Shown: positions 9,582 to 17,130 of the stretch, one piece after another
Numbering within the stretch: the stretch's first letter is position 1
Layout: each line of letters opens with the position of its first letter
Source: Bradyrhizobium sp. OK095
GTDB lineage: Bacteria; Pseudomonadota; Alphaproteobacteria; Rhizobiales; Xanthobacteraceae
Length of the DNA stretch: 64,000 nucleotides
Reading direction: 5' to 3'
Assembly: GCF_900109945.1 (NCBI RefSeq)
Contig: NZ_FOBX01000014.1
Location: forward strand, 124,001 to 188,000
Notes under the pieces: generated by a model
Told to the model about the DNA's origin: nothing
Seen by the model: only the letters and a program-made list of their open reading frames with translations
The model's database searches: none
Program-made: the position numbers and the translations under genes

Positions 9582-10342
9582 TCAGCAGCCTCACCAGCAG
9601 CCTCACCGACAGCGTGCTGGTGACGTTCATCGTGTTCTGCCGCATCGGCGGCTGCCTGATGTTCGTGCCCGGCTATTCCAGCGGCATTGTCCCGCCTCAG
9701 ATCCGTCTGTTCATCGCGCTCGTTACGACGTTTGCTCTGACGCCGATCCTGATCGCGGTCCTGAAACCTGTGACGGAGAACGCGGCGCCGCTGACGCTGG
9801 CACTCCTGATCGGCTCCGAAACCCTGGTCGGCAGCGTCATCGGCCTCGGCGGGCGCGTGTTCTTCCTGGCCCTCCAGACCATGGCCACCGTGATGGCGAG
9901 TGCGATCGGGCTGAGCAACATTCCGGGTACACCGATCGCCGATACCGATCCGGCGCCTGCCCTGGTGCCGTTGATCATGGCGTCGGTCACCACGCTGTTC
10001 TTCGTGACTGACCAGCACTGGCAGGTGCTGCGCGGGCTGATGAATTCCTACGACGTCTGGCAGCCCGGCAGCAGGCTCGGCGACAGCATGCCGCTCGACC
10101 AGCTCGTCGCTCGCCTCTCGGAGGCGTTCGTGCTGACGCTGCGGATCGCGAGCCCTTTCATCGTCTATTCCGTCATCGTCAACCTGGCGGTCGGCCTGAT
10201 CAACAAGCTGACGCCGGCGATTCCCGTCTACTTCGTCTCGGTGCCGTTCGTGCTGTTCGGAGGCTTCCTGCTGCTCTATCTCACCAGCGACGAGCTGCTG
10301 ACGCAATTCATGCTCGGCGTCTCGTCGTGGCTGGTGGAATGA
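9578..10342 (+). CDS. fliR: Flagellar export protein FliR
   Basis: A 254-residue integral membrane export-gate subunit with about six predicted membrane segments and the early motif TFIVFCRIGGCLMFVPGYSS. It starts at a GTG overlapping the flhA stop by 4 bases. The order fliQ-flhA-fliR places all three gate genes in one transcript. An ATG of the next gene overlaps its end. Confidence 0.94.
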   Translation: MISSLTSSLTDSVLVTFIVFCRIGGCLMFVPGYSSGIVPPQIRLFIALVTTFALTPILIAVLKPVTENAAPLTLALLIGSETLVGSVIGLGGRVFFLALQTMATVMASAIGLSNIPGTPIADTDPAPALVPLIMASVTTLFFVTDQHWQVLRGLMNSYDVWQPGSRLGDSMPLDQLVARLSEAFVLTLRIASPFIVYSVIVNLAVGLINKLTPAIPVYFVSVPFVLFGGFLLLYLTSDELLTQFMLGVSSWLVE

Positions 10343-10767
10343 CGGCCATGAAGGGGCGCGCGGACAAGCTCGGTCGGATGGTCTCGCTGGTGAAGCTCCA
10401 GCTCCGGCTGGCCGAATGGCAGCTCGTTCATTTGCAGCAGCAGGAGAGAAGCTTGCAGGACGAGCAGGAATGGCTGGTCGGAACCCTGAACGAGGGCAAG
10501 CCGCCGGCGGGGTCGTCGAGCGAATCGATCGCGCGGCGTCTCAACAGGACGAGCGTCGGCGCGCGCGCGGTGAAGGAGCAGGCTTCGCGGCAGCTCGACC
10601 AGGTTCGCATCGAGACCCGCCGCGTGAAGCAGCTCCAGGAGGTCGCCAAGGCGGCGCTTGCGGACAAGCTTCGCGATGCGGAAAAGCGCTCGCTCGAGGA
10701 GATAACGGGAACAAGCCTTACCGTGCGCGAGTGGACGCCACGGCCAGCCAGCCGGAACAAGATATGA
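10339..10767 (+). CDS. Coiled-coil flagellar operon protein, FliJ-like in character
   Basis: A 142-residue, highly charged, mostly helical protein with no membrane segment. Long stretches of Gln, Glu, Arg and Lys (residues 10-40 and 75-125) suggest a coiled coil. Size, charge and position beside export-gate genes recall FliJ or FliH type export helpers, but I cannot align it to either with confidence. It starts at an ATG that overlaps the fliR stop and ends overlapping the next start. Confidence 0.7.
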   Translation: MTAMKGRADKLGRMVSLVKLQLRLAEWQLVHLQQQERSLQDEQEWLVGTLNEGKPPAGSSSESIARRLNRTSVGARAVKEQASRQLDQVRIETRRVKQLQEVAKAALADKLRDAEKRSLEEITGTSLTVREWTPRPASRNKI

Positions 10768-11246
10768 TCGTGACAGCGACCTCCGACCTCGTTCTCGACG
10801 TCCTCGATGCCGCAGACCCCGTAACCCAGCGCGCCGCGGCCGCGAAGCTCGATGCGCTGAAATCATCGGATACCGATTTTGCCGCCACAATGGATGCGGA
10901 GGTCGGCAAGGCGAGGGCCGCAACTGCCGATCAGTCAGCGGCGAAGCTAGTGGAAACGCAGTCGACTGCCGTGAACGGGCCGCCGGTGCATGTGATCAAG
11001 GCGCCGGCATCCGGCGAGGTCTACCGGAAGTTCGAGGCTTTCATCCTCCAGACCTTCGTGGAGACGATGCTGCCGAAGGACTCGGAGCAGGTGTTCGGCA
11101 AGGGGACTGCCGGCGGCGTCTGGAAGTCGATGCTGGCGGAGCAGCTCGGTAGCCAACTGGCAAAGGGCAAGGGCATTGGCATTGCCAAGCAGCTTGCTGC
11201 CGCACATCCGCCGGGGCCGGACGTTACGGCGAAGGTTGGATCATGA
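10764..11246 (+). CDS. flgJ: Rod-binding protein, FlgJ N-terminal domain type
   Basis: A 160-residue protein whose second half (about residues 85-140) matches the FlgJ rod-binding domain, with FEAFILQTFVETMLPK, GKGTAGGVWKSMLAEQLG and a terminal hydrophobic helix. Alphaproteobacterial FlgJ usually lacks the muramidase domain, as here. It would cap the rod in the periplasm. The start overlaps the preceding stop by 4 bases. Confidence 0.82.
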   Translation: MIVTATSDLVLDVLDAADPVTQRAAAAKLDALKSSDTDFAATMDAEVGKARAATADQSAAKLVETQSTAVNGPPVHVIKAPASGEVYRKFEAFILQTFVETMLPKDSEQVFGKGTAGGVWKSMLAEQLGSQLAKGKGIGIAKQLAAAHPPGPDVTAKVGS

Positions 11247-11285
11247 TCAGGGAATGGGTGACAGACGTTGAGGGGTGAATTTCCT

Positions 11286-11798
11286 ATGCAGGCACAAGAA
11301 GGCGCGGCGGCCCTGGTGATGGAGCAGCCGGTGGTCGACACCGAGGCGATGACGATGGAAGCGGCATCGAGCGATGCGCTGTTGCCGGTGCTGCTGCCGA
11401 ATGCCGGCGGCGAGGCGGTGGTCAACACCACGGAAGCGGAGAAGTCGGAGGAGGTGCGCGGCCTGCTGGCGGCGATCCGCCGGCTCGAAGGCATCGTTGA
11501 GGAGGAGACGGCCGCGCTCGGGACGGGCCAGAAGATCGATTTCGACGATTTCAGCGCCCGGAAGAGCAGAAGTATGCTCGAATTCGTCCGCCTGATGCGG
11601 GTGCGGATGCATCTCGGCGCCGAGGTCGAGGTCACCGAGGAGATCCAGCGCTTGCGCGAGAAGCTCGAGCGCAATCGTTCCCTCCTCGAGATGCATTACG
11701 ACGCGGTGCGCGAGGTCGCGTCCATCATCGTCAAGGCGATCAAGGATGCCGAGTCGGACGGCACCTATACCGGTCGCACAACGCAGGGCGGAAAATGA
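11286..11798 (+). CDS. Unnamed flagellar operon protein, possible FlgN-type chaperone
   Basis: A 170-residue soluble helical protein. Residues 55-150 are strongly helical and charged (EEVRGLLAAIRRLEGIVEEETAAL, then KIDFDDFSARKSRSMLEFVRLMR). A segment that binds to subunits through helices, as FlgN does, is plausible but unproven. The ATG at 11286 is chosen because GAGGGGTGAA lies just upstream. Its stop overlaps the next start by 4 bases. Confidence 0.65.
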   Translation: MQAQEGAAALVMEQPVVDTEAMTMEAASSDALLPVLLPNAGGEAVVNTTEAEKSEEVRGLLAAIRRLEGIVEEETAALGTGQKIDFDDFSARKSRSMLEFVRLMRVRMHLGAEVEVTEEIQRLREKLERNRSLLEMHYDAVREVASIIVKAIKDAESDGTYTGRTTQGGK

Positions 11799-12253
11799 TC
11801 AGACTCGTTCTGGCCGGGCTCTGGGTCTGTATCCTTACGGCAGGCACGAGCTACGGCGTGGCCTATTGGAAGGAGAACGGCAGCCTGCTGCCGGCCAAGG
11901 ACGCGTATCTCGACGGGCTGCAATACCAGAAGACGCGGGCGCTGAGCGTGCCCATGGTCGAGAACGGCAGTGTGCAGGGCTACATCGTCGCGCGCTTCGT
12001 CTACACCGTGGAGGGGCGGACCTTGCACCAGCTCAACGTGCCGCCGGAGCCGTTCGTCGTCGACGAGGCCTTCCGCAGGATCTATGCCGACGATCGCCTC
12101 GATTTCAGGAAGCTCGCCCGTTACGACCTCTCGATCCTCACCACGGCCATCAAGCAGCACGTCAACGAGCGGATGCAGGCCGAAGTCGTCCAGGACGTCC
12201 TGGTCGAGGACTTCAACTACGTCTCGAGGGAAGAATTCCAGTCGAAGCCGTAG
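11795..12253 (+). CDS. Small membrane-anchored flagellar protein, possibly FliL-like
   Basis: A 152-residue protein with one N-terminal membrane segment (about residues 3-24) and an exported remainder. The layout after the anchor (a beta stretch RFVYTVEG, a helix ending HVNERMQAE, and a final strand VVQDVLVEDFNYV) recalls the periplasmic domain of FliL, which binds the motor. No diagnostic motif confirms this. It is the last gene of the flagellar run and overlaps the previous stop by 4 bases. Confidence 0.62.
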   Translation: MIRLVLAGLWVCILTAGTSYGVAYWKENGSLLPAKDAYLDGLQYQKTRALSVPMVENGSVQGYIVARFVYTVEGRTLHQLNVPPEPFVVDEAFRRIYADDRLDFRKLARYDLSILTTAIKQHVNERMQAEVVQDVLVEDFNYVSREEFQSKP

Positions 12254-12396
12254 GCATCACCGCGCAAGCGTGATGCAGCTTTCCGGAATGATCATGTCTG
12301 AAGTCTGAGGCGCGATCGTCGTCCGGTCGTGCCTTGCCGCAGCTGCGCGCGCCGCGAGGCCTGCCTCCCGCGGTCTCAGTCCCTGAAAATGCAACG

Positions 12397-12425
12397 GCCT
12401 CTGCGAAAGTGCTCCGCAGAGGCCA
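12397..12425. terminator. Bidirectional hairpin between flagellar operon and lafR
   Basis: A perfect 10-base inverted repeat (GGCCTCTGCG / CGCAGAGGCC) with a 9-base loop lies in the gap between two convergent transcripts. On the minus strand it is followed by a short T-rich tract (GCATTTTC), so it most likely ends lafR transcription and may serve both directions. Confidence 0.72.
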
Positions 12426-12454
12426 TTGTCTGTTTCGTGGCGGTGCCCTGTCCG

Positions 12455-13225
12455 TTAGTTTCCGGCCGGATACGCCGCCGGGGCGGTATGCGCCCTGTTG
12501 AGGAGGATGCCGACCTCGTCGAGCTCCTGCATCGGCACGTCGATGGTCTCGCCAGCCGGGATGTTGAGGCGGTATCCGACGTAGCGCCTTGCCACGACCG
12601 CATCGAAGCCGAGGCGGTCGCGGAGCTTCTTGCGCAGCTTGCTGACGTGGCTCTCGATTACGCTCTCGTCGAAAGTGGACTCAAAGATGCCGTAGACCGC
12701 GTTGAAGATCTGCGTCTTGGTGATCCACTTGCCGTGGTTGCTGACCATATATTCGAGAATGCGCAGTTCGCGGCGGGGCAGGGTGAGGGCGTGGCCCGCG
12801 ATCTCGGGGTCTCGCCCGTTGAAGAAGACCTGGATCCTGGTCTCACAGGGTTTCGGCAGGTCGCCCACCCGGCGGCGCGCGATCGCGGCCGTTCGGGCGA
12901 GGATCTCGCGCAGGTGGATCGGTACATGCACGACGTCGTCGACGCCCGATTCGAACAGCTCCAGCGTGTTCTTGAGCATCTTCTGGCCGCTCATGGCGAT
13001 GATGGGTGCCGCGGAGCGCTTGCGCATTGCCCGCGGCAGGCTTCCGCGGGCATCGCAATCCCCGAGAAGGAAGGCGTCGACCGCCGCCAGATCCGATTCA
13101 CTCGCAGATTGCAGCCACTCCCAGAATTCTCCGGAGGAGAAACCGATCGACGATACACCTTCGCGAACGAGCCCTCCAACGTAGCTGTTCGTGACGCTCT
13201 CGCGATCATCAACGATAATATACAT
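12455..13225 (-). CDS. lafR: Flagellar transcriptional regulator, FtcR/LafR type
   Basis: A 256-residue two-domain response-regulator-like protein. Residues 1-115 form a receiver-like domain. Residues about 145-235 form an OmpR-type winged helix (LPRRELRILEYMVSNHGKWITKTQIF, then VESHVSKLRKKL). It closely resembles Brucella FtcR and the LafR of Bradyrhizobium lateral flagella, master activators of these genes. The usual phospho-acceptor Asp is missing (AFLLGDCD), so it probably works without phosphorylation. The ATG at 13225 is preferred over longer forms because GGGGCGAAAG precedes it and the sequence MYIIVDD matches the family N-terminus. It converges on the flagellar operon. Confidence 0.88.
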   Translation of the reverse strand: MYIIVDDRESVTNSYVGGLVREGVSSIGFSSGEFWEWLQSASESDLAAVDAFLLGDCDARGSLPRAMRKRSAAPIIAMSGQKMLKNTLELFESGVDDVVHVPIHLREILARTAAIARRRVGDLPKPCETRIQVFFNGRDPEIAGHALTLPRRELRILEYMVSNHGKWITKTQIFNAVYGIFESTFDESVIESHVSKLRKKLRDRLGFDAVVARRYVGYRLNIPAGETIDVPMQELDEVGILLNRAHTAPAAYPAGN

Positions 13226-14046
13226 CAGTCTTTCGCCCCTGTTTCGCATTTGTCGCGGCCGGTGGTTGTTGTGATGCCCGGCTCGGCGACCATGCTGTTT
13301 GACGATATTTCCCATCCCGCGAACCCTTATTACGGTTTGATATTCGCGGGCAGCCCTACGCATTCAGTGCCTGCGCTTTTCGCGGGCCTGTTACTTCGAC
13401 TCGATACTGAACGCTTACTGCGTGAGGCTCGGCGGGTGTCTTACGGATCACCTCGCGGAGCGGATTGAGACAGCGACCTAGAACAGTTGCGCCAAGTTGC
13501 CTATCGCGTCCGAACGCTACTGAACCCAGTCGATCTCCTCGCCAACTGGCGAGAATCACTTGAGTAGGACCGTAACAATTGCCGATTTCCGATCAAGCGC
13601 GCGCAACGAAGCGATTGCTATGTGTTCTTGCTGCTGTTTGTTTGTTTCCAGTTGTTTCTTGATATATTCAATCGCATCAGTTGATTTGGATTTCGAACTA
13701 GTTTTGCACCGTGACGGTTCTATAGTTCCGCATCCCCGTATAATCACAGCTATTTTGGGTAGTGCTGCGAGGCACGCGCAGGGGAGGGTTTTCAACCCCG
13801 GATTGACTCTGTCCACCGTGTTTCCACATGCGACAATTCGACTCATGTATGGCGAGGAGACTCCAGCTTGGCGAAATCTTGGCGAGGGTGTGTCTTTCGA
13901 GTCGCACTCTCGCCACGTGCGTGACGCGTTTGACTCATTTGACGTCGCATCGCGCGCGATGAAAAGTTTTCGATGCGCACGTTTCAGACAAGCTTCGACG
14001 AATAAATTCATCGTTCGAAAGATCGAAGCGAACGGAGCATTTTCAC
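13226..14046. other. 821-base region without a convincing gene
   Basis: This stretch separates lafR from the next plus-strand gene. The lafR-proximal part holds an 8-base inverted repeat (listed separately). Bases about 13600-13760 are visibly richer in A and T than their surroundings. In that patch a minus-strand frame ending at 13556 reads plausibly (for example IEYIKKQLETNKQQQEH) but has no ATG nearby and may be a gene remnant. Longer open frames crossing the region look like chance frames. Confidence 0.6.
13316..13350. promoter_or_regulatory. Inverted repeat upstream of lafR
   Basis: CCCGCGAA (13316-13323) and its exact complement TTCGCGGG (13343-13350) are separated by 19 bases, about 90-125 bases upstream of the lafR start. 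A third copy, TTCGCGGG, lies at 13379-13386. The arrangement fits binding sites for a dimeric regulator at the lafR promoter. Which protein binds is unknown. Confidence 0.4.
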
Positions 14047-14973
14047 ATGTTGTCCGATGGACAAGCTCGTCCCGGCGCGACCGCCGATATTTCCGCGGCG
14101 GCGAAGCCGGCTCCCGAAGCGCGCAATACAAACACGACGCAGGCGGCACAGCCCGCGGCAAGTGCAAAACGTATGTCGGCTGCGTCGAGCGACGAAACTC
14201 TCGCGAAAGAAGCGCTCGAGGGGTTGAAGCGCATTCGCGCCAAGGCGCGCCTCGACAAGATGGCGATACCCAAGCCCGCGCCGGTCGTGATGAAGCCGGC
14301 CGTGATCGTGGCCAAGCCGCCGCCGCCACGCCCGACATGGGTGGCGCCGCTCGCGACATTGGCGGTCGCCGCCGTCTTGGTGGTCTGCGCCTGCACCGGC
14401 GTGATCGCATATCTCACCACCACGCAGCCCGCCCAGAACAGCGTTGCGGCCAATACGGAGATCAGGAATCTGCGCGAGACCGTCGCGCAGCTGCGCAAGC
14501 AGGTGTCTGGCGTGTCCGAAAATCTCGACGGCCTGCGCACCGCGGTCGATCAATCGAGCAAGGCGACCAATGATCGTTTCGGCAGGTTCGGCGAGAATCT
14601 CGACCGAATCGAGCGGGTCAGCTCGTCCTCGACCGCGAAGCTCGACAAGCTCGCCCTCGCGCAGGTTCCGGCGCCGGCAGCGGTGCAATCGCAGCCGACA
14701 CAGGCTGCACCGATGATGGCGTCGCTCGCATCGCCCGAGATCACGGGCTCGGTACCTCCGTCAGCACCGCGAAAAGTGGTCAAGGGCTGGTCGGTCCGCC
14801 AGGCCTATGAGGGGATCGCGATCCTGCAGAGCCCGAACGGTGTCATCGAGGCGGTGTTGGGACAGCAGGTGCCCGGCCTGGGTCGTATCGAGGAGATCAG
14901 GAACGAGAACGGGCGCTTGGTGGTGGAGTCCAGCGGCGGCGTCATCTATTCGTCACGCAAGGCGACGCCCTGA
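14047..14973 (+). CDS. Membrane-anchored coiled-coil protein of unknown function
   Basis: A 308-residue protein I do not recognise. Residues 1-95 are hydrophilic and rich in Ala and Lys. One membrane segment follows (about 101-125, ATLAVAAVLVVCACTGVIAYL). Residues about 137-200 then predict a coiled coil (heptads around IRNLRETVAQLRKQVSGV). A compact beta-rich C-terminus (about 240-308) contains the motif GWSVRQAYEGIAIL. This layout suggests a bitopic envelope protein with a periplasmic coil and end domain. It converges on the MarR gene with a 13-base gap. Confidence 0.78.
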   Translation: MLSDGQARPGATADISAAAKPAPEARNTNTTQAAQPAASAKRMSAASSDETLAKEALEGLKRIRAKARLDKMAIPKPAPVVMKPAVIVAKPPPPRPTWVAPLATLAVAAVLVVCACTGVIAYLTTTQPAQNSVAANTEIRNLRETVAQLRKQVSGVSENLDGLRTAVDQSSKATNDRFGRFGENLDRIERVSSSSTAKLDKLALAQVPAPAAVQSQPTQAAPMMASLASPEITGSVPPSAPRKVVKGWSVRQAYEGIAILQSPNGVIEAVLGQQVPGLGRIEEIRNENGRLVVESSGGVIYSSRKATP

Positions 14974-14986
14974 TCGACGACGCCTT

Positions 14987-15565
14987 CTATTGACGGTGAT
15001 GCTCGAAGCTGGTGCATAGCAGCTCGATTTCCGGCTCTGCGATCGGTGCGCGGAACAGGCGGCAGCTGAACTCGACCGTGGTCTTGCCGTCCGCGGTGGT
15101 GCGGTCCTCCCGGAGGAAGATGCAGCGCTTGCAGACGTCGGTATGGTGACGCTGCTCGGCGGCATCCGACTGATCGAGCACGTGGCGGAGCGCGTCGCGG
15201 AAATGAATCTTGGCCTCGTCGTCGAGAACGGCAATCGCCTCGACGAGAACGTTGACGGGATCGCGCGCCAGGAACTTCTTGCCCTGCTGCGTGACGGTGA
15301 GCATTACCGACCGTTTGTCCTTGGCCGACCGCTTTCGCTCGATATAGCCGAGCCGCTCGAGCTCGCTGATGATGAACGAGGCGGTGCCGCGCGTGGTGCC
15401 GACGTAACTCGCGAGCGCCGAGGGCGTGCGGGAAAACCGGTTGGCGCGAGAGAGAAAACGCAGCGCCATCCACTCGCGGTCGCGCAAGCCGTGCTTGGTG
15501 CCTTCGAACCACAGGATTCGCGCAACCTGCTCCATCAGTTCAATCGATTCGCGGGGCAAACTCAT
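14987..15565 (-). CDS. MarR-family transcriptional regulator
   Basis: A 192-residue winged-helix regulator. The DNA-binding part (about residues 38-105) has LASYVGTTRGTASFIISELERLGYIERKRSAKDKRS, where the wing DKRS segment is typical of MarR. A C-terminal stretch of about 60 residues (with CKRCIFLRE) extends the usual MarR length and contains two closely spaced Cys residues plus a third near the end, a possible redox or metal site. A palindrome 16 bases upstream of the start suggests autoregulation. No target gene is adjacent in a divergent operon. Confidence 0.85.
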   Translation of the reverse strand: MSLPRESIELMEQVARILWFEGTKHGLRDREWMALRFLSRANRFSRTPSALASYVGTTRGTASFIISELERLGYIERKRSAKDKRSVMLTVTQQGKKFLARDPVNVLVEAIAVLDDEAKIHFRDALRHVLDQSDAAEQRHHTDVCKRCIFLREDRTTADGKTTVEFSCRLFRAPIAEPEIELLCTSFEHHRQ

Positions 15566-16185
15566 TTTAATTCCAGGTCGGATAAAGCTTTATTCAATTG
15601 AGCCTTGGGTAGCGCAATCTGGTGGACGACAATGAGCTCTCGAGCGATCCTTCGTCCGAGATTGACGGCGGAGCGCGCGACGGAGGGAAGATGTCTCTCC
15701 GTTTCCGGAGATGGAACTTCTGGCCGTGCAACTAGAGCGTCACAAAGAAAGTTCGAGTAAACTGCACGGCTCAACTCTTCCGAAAATTTCAGTCAAATGA
15801 CTGCGGTTCGCGTGCCGGATTCCGATAGCGCGAAGCATCCGTGCAACATGATGTGTCGTTGCGGCCACTGCGCAGCCTATTTGTTGCGGCGGAGCGTTTC
15901 GAATTGCGCGAAGAGGCGGCGTGTCTGCAACTTCTGACCGGATTGGGGCGGCGGGAGAACTGCAATTTTCAGTTAATGGATGTTGCGTCGCAGCGCGGCT
16001 ACGCGGTTAAATCCAGCACATGTTCAAATCCGGGCAACTGGCGCGGCTGGTCCGTTCGTGCCGACGAAGGGATGAGACTGACGGCACCATGCTCGCAGGC
16101 TGGTGATTTGCGTTTCCCCGGCAACTATTGGCGAATGCGTCGCCCCTGGGGGGTATCATTATAGGCAGCCGGAAGGGATAGGCCG
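15566..16185. other. 620-base intergenic region
   Basis: Lies between the divergent MarR and dienelactone-hydrolase-like genes. It contains the MarR-proximal palindrome listed separately. A 107-codon open frame at 15841-16164 has no ribosome binding site or recognisable motif and is not called. No RNA gene or repeat was recognised. Confidence 0.55.
15582..15593. promoter_or_regulatory. Candidate MarR operator
   Basis: A perfect 12-base palindrome, ATAAAGCTTTAT, lies 16 bases upstream of the MarR start codon, where binding would block its own transcription. MarR-family proteins commonly bind such AT-rich palindromes. The assignment is by position only. Confidence 0.5.
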
Positions 16186-17073
16186 ATGAGCTTCGAAACC
16201 ACCATGACATCCGATGTCGTCGGGCTGACCAAGGTCGCCCCGGTCTCGCGCCGCGGATTCATGAGCGCCACCGCGGCCGTCGCTGCCGGCTATACGCTCG
16301 CGGCCGGTCCAGTCCGTGCCGAGGCCATCACGACCGACACCGGCGGCCTTCAGGCCGGCGAGGCCAAGATCAAGGTCGGTTCCGAGGAGATGCCTGCCTA
16401 TTTCGCCCGCCCCGCCGGCAACACCAAGGCGCCGGTGATCATCGTGGCAATGGAGATCTTCGGCCTGCACGAATACATCAAGGACGTGACGCGGCGCCTC
16501 GCCAAGCTCGGTGCCTTCGCCATCGCGCCCGACTATTACTTCCGTAAGGGCACTGATCTGACCAAGATCGCCGAGATCAAGGACCTGCTGCCGGTCGTCA
16601 ATTCCAAGCCGGACGCCGAACTGCTGTCCGACCTCGACGCGGTGGTGGCATGGGCGGGATCGCAGGGCGGCGACATCGCCAAGCTCGGCATCATCGGCTT
16701 CTGCCGCGGCGGGCGCACGGTCTGGGAATATGCGGCCCACAGCGGCAGCCTCAAGGCCGGCGTTGCCTTCTACGGCACGGTGGTCGATCCCGCCAATCCG
16801 CTGTGGCCGAAGAGCCCGATGCAGCTCGCCCCGGAGATGAAGGCGCCGGTGCTTGGCCTCTATGGCGGCGCCGATACCGGCATCTCCGTCGCCCAGGTCG
16901 AGCAGATGAAGGCCGCGCTCGCGGAGAACAAGAAGACGGCCGAATTCAAGATCTATCCCGAAGCGCCGCACGGCTTTCATGCCGATTACCGCGGCAGCTA
17001 CCGCAAGGATGCGGCGGAGGATGCCTGGAAGCAGGCTGAGGCCTGGTTCAAGAAATACGGCGTGTTGAGCTGA
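16186..17073 (+). CDS. Secreted dienelactone-hydrolase family protein
   Basis: A 295-residue alpha/beta hydrolase. The N-terminus has a twin-arginine signal (SRRGFMSATAAVAAGYTLAAG). The DLH triad is visible: nucleophile Cys in GFCRGG, Asp in YGGADTGI and His in PHGFHADYR. Members cleave dienelactone or related ester substrates, but the exact substrate cannot be read. The first residues before the Arg pair are unusually long for a Tat signal, so a later start is possible. A strong terminator follows the gene. Confidence 0.88.
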   Translation: MSFETTMTSDVVGLTKVAPVSRRGFMSATAAVAAGYTLAAGPVRAEAITTDTGGLQAGEAKIKVGSEEMPAYFARPAGNTKAPVIIVAMEIFGLHEYIKDVTRRLAKLGAFAIAPDYYFRKGTDLTKIAEIKDLLPVVNSKPDAELLSDLDAVVAWAGSQGGDIAKLGIIGFCRGGRTVWEYAAHSGSLKAGVAFYGTVVDPANPLWPKSPMQLAPEMKAPVLGLYGGADTGISVAQVEQMKAALAENKKTAEFKIYPEAPHGFHADYRGSYRKDAAEDAWKQAEAWFKKYGVLS

Positions 17074-17085
17074 TAGCGGACTTGT

Positions 17086-17112
17086 GGAGGGCGGCCCAAT
17101 CGGCCGCCCTCC
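17086..17112. terminator. Bidirectional terminator hairpin
   Basis: A perfect 11-base stem (GGAGGGCGGCC / GGCCGCCCTCC) with a 5-base loop lies between two convergent genes, 13 bases after the first stop. It is followed by TTGTATC on the plus strand. It probably ends both transcripts. Confidence 0.82.
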
Positions 17113-17130
17113 TTGTATCAAGGCGCAGTC

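Noticed and set aside
13560..14573. 337-codon plus-strand open frame across the lafR upstream region
   Set aside because: It overlaps the better-supported 14047 gene in another frame, has a Cys-rich start without a family match and ends in Arg-rich shadow sequence.
15841..16164. 107-codon plus-strand open frame
   Set aside because: No ribosome binding site, no recognised motif and unusual composition. It lies wholly in an intergenic region.
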